Assembly: GCA_003645215.1 (NCBI GenBank)
Contig: QNEM01000044.1
Location: 1-10,660 of the forward strand
Reading direction: 5' to 3'
DNA length: 10,660 bases
Source: Gammaproteobacteria bacterium
GTDB taxonomy: Bacteria; Pseudomonadota; Gammaproteobacteria; Eutrophobiales; Eutrophobiaceae
Part shown: positions 6,924 through 10,660 of the stretch, in pieces
How positions within the stretch are numbered: position 1 is the stretch's first letter
Layout of the letters: the number at the start of each line of letters is the position of its first letter
Position numbers and translations under genes: made by a program
Notes under the pieces: model-generated
Database searches by the model: none
The model's input: only the letters and a program-made list of their open reading frames with translations
Told to the model about the DNA's origin: nothing

Positions 6924-8942
6924 TTAAATAGTCAGCAATGGCGCAATAACCAGACTGACAATTGCCATAACATTAATCAGAATATTCATGGAAGGACCTG
7001 AAGTGTCTTTCAAAGGGTCACCTACGGTATCACCAACAACCGCTGCGGTGTGAACATCGGAACCCTTACCACCCAGGTTGCCTTTTTCAACATATTTCTT
7101 GGCGTTGTCCCAGGCGCCACCGGCATTGGCCATGAACAGAGCCATCATGACACAACAGATCAGCGCACCACCTAACATTCCACCAAGTGCTTGCGGGCCT
7201 AAACCAAAGCCTACGATGACAGGGGCCAGTACGGCAAGAGCCCCCGGCATGATCATTTTTCTTAGTGCTGCACGGGTTGCGATATCAACACAACGCGCGG
7301 TGTCAGGTTTAGCAGTACCTTCTAACAAACCTGGGATTTCCTTAAACTGACGACGGATTTCTTTGATCATATCGAAGGCCGCATCACCTACTGCTCTCAT
7401 GGTCATGGCGCTGACCAGGAAGGGGAAGATGCCACCAAGGAACATGCCACAAAGAACGACAGGGTCATTAAGTTTCAAGAGAAAGTCCGGGTCATTCAAA
7501 GTGACTTTTTCGATATAAGCACTGATCAAAGCTACCGCTGCCAGTGCTGCCGCACCAATCGCGAAGCCCTTGCCAATCGCAGCCGTAGTATTACCGACTT
7601 CGTCCAGTGCGTCTGTAATCTCACGTGTTTCTTTACCCATCTGTGCCATCTCAGCAATACCACCAGCGTTATCAGCAACCGGACCATAGGCGTCGATTGC
7701 CATGGTGATACCGACTGTGCCTAACATTCCTACTGCAGCAATACCCACACCGTAAAGGCCAGCAAAATGGCTGGAAGTAAAGATAATGGCGCAGATAGTT
7801 AACACGGGAATAGCAACAGATTCCATGCCAATAGCAAGTCCTGAAATGATGACAGTTGCTGGACCAGTTTCACCATCTTTTGCAATCTTACGTACTGGTG
7901 CACCACCGGTGTAGTACTCGGTGACCAGGCCAATGACAATGCCGCCAAGTGCACCAGAAAGTACAGCTACCCATATGCCGCTTGAAGCGCCCATCTGCGC
8001 AATCATAAAATAGGCGGCGATAATGAATATGATAGATGAACCCATGGTACCGATGCGTAGAGCCACTTCTGGACTTTTTGAGGAAAACAGTTTGACGGAA
8101 TAGATGCCTATCATGGAACAAATCAGGCCAATAGAAGACAATGCCAGAGGCATGAAGGTCAACGTATCACGACCAGTTGAGGCTAGCTCTGCAACCGTTA
8201 CTGTGCTCATGGTTGCTGCCAGTGCGATGGTTGCAATCATGGCGCCACAATAAGATTCAAAGATATCTGAGCCCATGCCAGCCACGTCACCAACGTTATC
8301 ACCGACGTTATCAGCGATAACGCCCGGATTACGAGGATCATCTTCAGGGATACCTGCTTCCAGTTTGCCGACCAGGTCAGCGCCGATGTCTGCACTCTTG
8401 GTGAAGATGCCGCCGCCGACACGCGAGAACAATGCAACAGAGGATGCGCCCATGGCGAAACCTTCAATGGCATGAATGGTATGTGTGTCACCAGCAAAGA
8501 AATAATAGAGTAAACCAACACCGAACAAACCCATGGCAGCAATGGTGAGACCCATGATAGAGCCGCCGAAGAAGGCAACCTGTAAGGCCGCGCCTGCACC
8601 TCGATCATTGGCGGCGACAGCTGTTCTTACGTTTGCGTGGGTTGCGGTATACATACCAAAGTAACCTGCGGTACCGGAGCAGACTGCCCCAAGCAGGAAG
8701 GCCATCGCTGTATTCATGCCGAGTTCAGAGCTGGCGATGGCGACAATACAAATGAGGCAAAATATGGCCAGGCGTGAATATTCAGCCTTCATGAAGACCA
8801 TGGCGCCGAGGTGAATTTCATTACCAATCTCAACGACCTTGCCTTCGCCGGCAGGTTCTGATTTGACCTTTAAAAAGACCAATACAGCACAGATAAGACC
8901 AAAAATACCTAAGCCAATAGGCATATGGGTGATAGACAACAT
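6924..8942 (-). CDS. hppA: Membrane-bound, ion-pumping pyrophosphatase (K+-dependent class; possibly Na+-translocating)
   Basis: This inner-membrane enzyme hydrolyses pyrophosphate and pumps cations. I start it at ATG 8942, with AAGGGG seven bases upstream, giving 672 residues. A further 26 in-frame residues up to 9020 look like untranslated leader and begin at the likely transcription start. Catalytic motifs are intact: DIGADLVGKLEAGIPEDDPRNP and DNVGDNVGDVAG near residues 185-223, DAYGPVADNAGGIAEM near 417-432, and DTVGDPLKDTSGPS near the C-terminus. About 16 hydrophobic helices are expected. GNTTAAIGKG has Ala454 and Gly457, the pair that marks K+-dependent enzymes; K+-independent ones have Lys and Thr. 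The helix-6 glutamate is in FES (E229; bases 8256-8258), the position typical of Na+-PPases, whereas plant-type H+ pumps have it one turn later. Hence Na+ transport is possible. The gene has its own promoter and terminator. Confidence 0.97.
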   Translation of the reverse strand: MLSITHMPIGLGIFGLICAVLVFLKVKSEPAGEGKVVEIGNEIHLGAMVFMKAEYSRLAIFCLICIVAIASSELGMNTAMAFLLGAVCSGTAGYFGMYTATHANVRTAVAANDRGAGAALQVAFFGGSIMGLTIAAMGLFGVGLLYYFFAGDTHTIHAIEGFAMGASSVALFSRVGGGIFTKSADIGADLVGKLEAGIPEDDPRNPGVIADNVGDNVGDVAGMGSDIFESYCGAMIATIALAATMSTVTVAELASTGRDTLTFMPLALSSIGLICSMIGIYSVKLFSSKSPEVALRIGTMGSSIIFIIAAYFMIAQMGASSGIWVAVLSGALGGIVIGLVTEYYTGGAPVRKIAKDGETGPATVIISGLAIGMESVAIPVLTICAIIFTSSHFAGLYGVGIAAVGMLGTVGITMAIDAYGPVADNAGGIAEMAQMGKETREITDALDEVGNTTAAIGKGFAIGAAALAAVALISAYIEKVTLNDPDFLLKLNDPVVLCGMFLGGIFPFLVSAMTMRAVGDAAFDMIKEIRRQFKEIPGLLEGTAKPDTARCVDIATRAALRKMIMPGALAVLAPVIVGFGLGPQALGGMLGGALICCVMMALFMANAGGAWDNAKKYVEKGNLGGKGSDVHTAAVVGDTVGDPLKDTSGPSMNILINVMAIVSLVIAPLLTI

Positions 8943-8979
8943 AGAAAAACCCCTTATTTCAATAGAAAATTCGTGATTC

Positions 8980-9018
8980 CTGGTGCCTCTCTCCCACACC
9001 AGAAGGTGCCCCTGCACC
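8980..9018 (-). promoter_or_regulatory. Two small hairpins in the hppA leader
   Basis: GGTGC-CCCT-GCACC (9005-9018) is a perfect five-base-pair stem with a four-base loop. CTGGTG (8980-8985) can pair with CACCAG (8997-9002) across 11 bases. Both fall in the predicted untranslated leader. They match no riboswitch class I can recognise and could be incidental. Confidence 0.3.
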
Positions 9019-9031
9019 AAAGTTGGGAGGT

Positions 9032-9060
9032 TTTATACCTGTATCGGCCTCCGCTGTAAA
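9032..9060 (-). promoter_or_regulatory. Sigma70-type promoter of hppA
   Basis: Reading the minus strand, TTTACA (9060-9055) and TATAAA (9037-9032) are 17 bases apart. Transcription would begin near 9025, giving a leader of about 80 bases before the ATG at 8942. This argues against the longer hppA start at 9020. Confidence 0.65.
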
Positions 9061-9158
9061 GCTAGTCTGTATAAGTGTCTGATAATTTGTCAAAATACCC
9101 GAACCTGGGACAGTTTCACCTGTTTGCCACATGCATTAATGATTAAGGAGCGTCGTCT

Positions 9159-9623
9159 ATGAATGCCGTACTCATTAGCCTGTTGCTTGCCATAGCAGCC
9201 GTACAGCCCTATGCCGTTAGTGTGGAAGAATTTCTGGAAAAGGAGTGTCAGAAAGGTGTGGAAAAGGATTGTGAAAAACTGGCGGATCTGAAGGTGCAAC
9301 TGGTCAAACAGAAGCGTTTACAGGAAAGAGCGGTTTTATATGGTCAACGCATCAACGATAACGGGCCGATGCTGGACAAAAAAACACCGGATCTTGAAGG
9401 CGCATACCCCGGGGTTATGCAAGATCATCTGCAGAGTGAGATAGCCGCAGGTGAAGACTTAACGCTGGACGAGGTTCGCTTACCTAGATGCGCGAGTCAC
9501 TATCATAATCACTGGGTGAACAAGAAACTCTGGTGGCCGACGGATGATGACTATAAACCTGACTGGGCCTCAATCTATGTTTTTATTGTTGATCATTATT
9601 ACGGGTTTTGCCTGAAGTCATAG
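9159..9623 (+). CDS. Small exported protein of unknown function
   Basis: I do not recognise this 154-residue protein. ATG 9159 has a good Shine-Dalgarno (AAGGAG, 9145-9150) eight bases upstream. The N-terminus is a short signal peptide (MNAVLISLLLAIAAVQPYA), so the mature protein is probably periplasmic. It has four cysteines (C30, C38, C111, C151), enough for two disulfides. The first two lie in ECQKGVEKDCEKLADLK, which faintly resembles the CxxG...C pattern of Sel1-like repeats but is too short to call. Residues 111-118 read CASHYHNH, a cluster of three alternating histidines beside a cysteine that might bind metal. The C-terminal third is rich in Trp, Tyr and His. It is divergent to hppA, and its 3' end overlaps the end of the toxin gene by six bases. 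I found no convincing promoter between 9061 and 9158. Confidence 0.75.
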   Translation: MNAVLISLLLAIAAVQPYAVSVEEFLEKECQKGVEKDCEKLADLKVQLVKQKRLQERAVLYGQRINDNGPMLDKKTPDLEGAYPGVMQDHLQSEIAAGEDLTLDEVRLPRCASHYHNHWVNKKLWWPTDDDYKPDWASIYVFIVDHYYGFCLKS

Positions 9624-9911
9624 GTTTGGAGTCTTGATCAATAATTTGTGACCTTCAAAGACTGTGATGATGAGAACTGTCTCATTTTGAACCAGATAAA
9701 TGATTCGGTAATTTCCTAAAAATACTTCCCGAATATTATTATTTTCAAATTCAGGAACTACGCGTCCGGACATGGGTGCATCAATAATTTTTATTGCTCT
9801 TGCCCGTAATTTGTTAATCCATTTTCTGGCATTACCTATATTATCTTCGGCAATATATTTACCAATAGAAATCAGATCATCCTGAGCTCGTTTCGTCCAT
9901 GCTAATTCCAT
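9618..9911 (-). CDS. ParE/RelE-family toxin of a type II toxin-antitoxin pair
   Basis: A 97-residue protein with the ParE/RelE fold pattern: N-terminal WTKRAQDDLISIGKYIAEDN, a paired-helix region to about residue 45, SGRVVPEF, then the strand pair IREVFLGNYRIIYLV and VLIITVFEGHKLL. ParE proteins poison DNA gyrase while RelE proteins cut mRNA on the ribosome. The N-terminal pattern and EVFLGNYRIIY favour the ParE side, but the target is not proven by sequence. It starts five bases after the antitoxin stop, in the usual antitoxin-then-toxin order. The frame is complete, with no sign of decay. Its last bases overlap the convergent exported-protein gene. Confidence 0.9.
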   Translation of the reverse strand: MELAWTKRAQDDLISIGKYIAEDNIGNARKWINKLRARAIKIIDAPMSGRVVPEFENNNIREVFLGNYRIIYLVQNETVLIITVFEGHKLLIKTPNL

Positions 9912-9916
9912 TTATG

Positions 9917-10201
9917 TTAACTTATCCCAAATTCCTCTCTGAGTGTGGTTGATAACTCTTCATCAGAAATAATGTTCCCTGCCTTCACATCCTGCAGGCC
10001 CTCTTTCACAGCGGCAACAAATTGTTCCTGTTTGGATAATCGATCAAATTCTTCCGGCGTCAGTAGAACTGCGGCAGGTTTACCATTTTGAGTGATTATT
10101 ATAGGTCGATTTTTTTCATGCAGGTTGCGTAAAACCCTTGAGGCATGGGTCTTGAACTGGCCCAGGGGGAAAATATCTTCAGATATTTGAATAGATTTCA
10201 T
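9917..10201 (-). CDS. Phd/YefM-family antitoxin
   Basis: A 94-residue protein. Residues 1-55 follow the Phd/YefM DNA-binding fold: an N-terminal strand, then GQFKTHASRVLRNLHEKNRPIIITQNGKPAAVLLTPEEFDRL. The C-terminal part (VKEGLQDVKAGNIISDEEL onward) is the charged, flexible toxin-binding tail. Such antitoxins neutralise the partner toxin and repress their own operon. No Shine-Dalgarno precedes the ATG at 10201. Instead the start codon lies against a cluster of operator-like repeats (10201-10236), fitting tight autoregulation. The toxin follows after five bases on the same strand. Confidence 0.92.
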   Translation of the reverse strand: MKSIQISEDIFPLGQFKTHASRVLRNLHEKNRPIIITQNGKPAAVLLTPEEFDRLSKQEQFVAAVKEGLQDVKAGNIISDEELSTTLREEFGIS

Positions 10202-10236
10202 TAGACTAATATTCAGACCATAATTTAGACTAAATA
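10201..10236. repeat. Three tandem 12-bp repeats over the antitoxin start (putative autoregulatory operator)
   Basis: The plus strand reads TTAGACTAATAT, TCAGACCATAAT and TTAGACTAAATA as consecutive 12-base units (10201, 10213, 10225), sharing the core AGAC at exact 12-base spacing. The outer two are also palindromic: ATTAG-A-CTAAT (10200-10210) and ATTTAG-A-CTAAAT (10223-10235). Phd/YefM antitoxins bind short palindromes at their own promoter, so this is the likely operator. I could not place the promoter itself. Confidence 0.7.
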
Positions 10237-10281
10237 TTAACTTTAAGCAGGAATAGGTGCAAGCTTAAATCAGGAACATAT

Positions 10282-10364
10282 CGTCATACTGGGCGTGACC
10301 CAGTATCCAGTGAGAGAGACCGCCTTGCAAATTTAACTGGATTCCCGCATTCGCGGAAATGACG
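10282..10364. repeat. MITE/REP-like palindromic intergenic repeat
   Basis: The element has matching ends, CGTCAT (10282-10287) and ATGACG (10359-10364), and an inner inverted pair ATCCAGT (10305-10311) and ACTGGAT (10336-10342). Each half has its own hairpin: TACTGGG/CCCAGTA (10287-10293, 10299-10305) and CCGC-ATTC-GCGG around 10345-10356. The text CTGGATTCCCGC...GCGG.AATGACG resembles a family of dispersed repeats found in many proteobacterial genomes (compare Neisseria dRS3-like ATTCCC...GGGAAT). It carries no coding sequence. Copy number cannot be judged from one window. Confidence 0.7.
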
Positions 10365-10392
10365 GTTTTTGGTGGGTATGCTTGCTTTAGAA

Positions 10393-10660
10393 TTACTTGA
10401 TATTGTTTAACATCTCTGCGACTTCATAAAGCGGTAATCCCATCACCCCGGAATAACTGCCTTCCAGACGTTCGATAAAAGCAGCGGCCTTGCCCTGTAT
10501 AGCGTAGGCACCTGCCTTGCCTAAAGGTTCTTCTGTTTCGCAATATTGCTGTATGTCAGTTTCAGTCAATGGACGAAAACTTACATGGTTGATATTCAGT
10601 CGAACCTGTTCGGTTTCTGTAATGAGAGCAACCGCGGTATAAACATGGTGTGTCCTGCCA
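10393..10660 (-). CDS. maf: Maf/YhdE-family nucleoside triphosphate pyrophosphatase, C-terminal part (5' end outside window)
   Basis: The minus-strand frame is open from the right edge to TAA at 10395-10393, giving 88 residues. The order GRTHHVYTAVALI, VSFRPLTETDIQQYC, EPLGKAGAYAIQGKAAAFIERLEGSYSGVMGLPLYEVAEML is the characteristic C-terminal half of Maf proteins. These hydrolyse dTTP, UTP or modified nucleotides to the monophosphate and are linked to nucleotide-pool cleaning and division arrest. The AYAIQG and GSYSGVMGLPL segments point to the YhdE branch (dTTP/UTP) rather than YceF. The ending after the LPL helix is short but normal. The gene is cut by the window edge, and the palindromic repeat lies just beyond its stop. 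Confidence 0.95.
   Translation of the reverse strand, partial: GRTHHVYTAVALITETEQVRLNINHVSFRPLTETDIQQYCETEEPLGKAGAYAIQGKAAAFIERLEGSYSGVMGLPLYEVAEMLNNIK

Noticed and set aside
8943..9020. In-frame 26-residue N-terminal extension of hppA beginning at 9020
   Set aside because: It is charged and unlike the hydrophobic start of the family, begins at or next to the predicted transcription start, and the ATG at 8942 has a strong Shine-Dalgarno.
8943..9030. Fluoride (crcB-type) riboswitch before hppA
   Set aside because: Pyrophosphatases are fluoride-sensitive, so I looked, but the conserved GGNGATGG start and the pseudoknot bases of that class are absent.
1..10660. CRISPR array, tRNA or rRNA genes, insertion sequence or prophage
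   Set aside because: I saw no regularly spaced long repeats, cloverleaf-type sequences, transposase motifs or phage genes. The only short tandem repeats are the 12-bp units by the antitoxin, which have no spacers.

Overview
The window looks like chromosomal DNA of a gammaproteobacterium with moderate GC content. The best clue is the left-hand block: a pair of M16 peptidase-like genes followed by rsmD and coaD, an order common in Gammaproteobacteria. The species cannot be named from this sequence. The genes are mostly housekeeping or metabolic. I see no CRISPR array, prophage, insertion sequence or obvious new defence system.

Left block (1-4784, plus strand): the 3' part of one M16 peptidase-family gene, a second secreted M16 protein whose zinc motif is destroyed, rsmD (16S rRNA methyltransferase, apparently starting at CTG), coaD (coenzyme A synthesis) and ggt (periplasmic gamma-glutamyltransferase). 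Gaps are very short or negative, so they may share a transcript. The two M16 proteins probably form one heterodimer.

Middle block (4785-6923): a short phasin-like gene has its own good sigma70-type promoter, with a 15-bp palindrome over the -35 box. It faces a two-gene minus-strand operon encoding a TauD/TfdA-family Fe(II)/2-oxoglutarate oxygenase and a DUF962/Mpo1-like membrane protein. The phasin hints at polyhydroxyalkanoate storage. The operon hints at oxidation of a fatty acid or lipid, but its substrate is unknown.

Right block (6875-10660): hppA (minus strand) encodes a membrane pyrophosphatase with the residues of the K+-dependent class and a gate glutamate in the position typical of Na+-transporting members. 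It has a strong hairpin terminator and a recognisable promoter. Divergent to it is a gene for a small exported protein of unknown function. Next come a ParE-like toxin and Phd/YefM-like antitoxin pair with three 12-bp operator-like repeats over the antitoxin start, an 84-bp palindromic MITE/REP-like repeat, and the 3' part of maf running off the right edge.

The points most worth checking are the CTG start of rsmD, the ion specificity of HppA, the oxygenase/Mpo1 pair, the 12-bp repeat operator and the palindrome at the phasin promoter.
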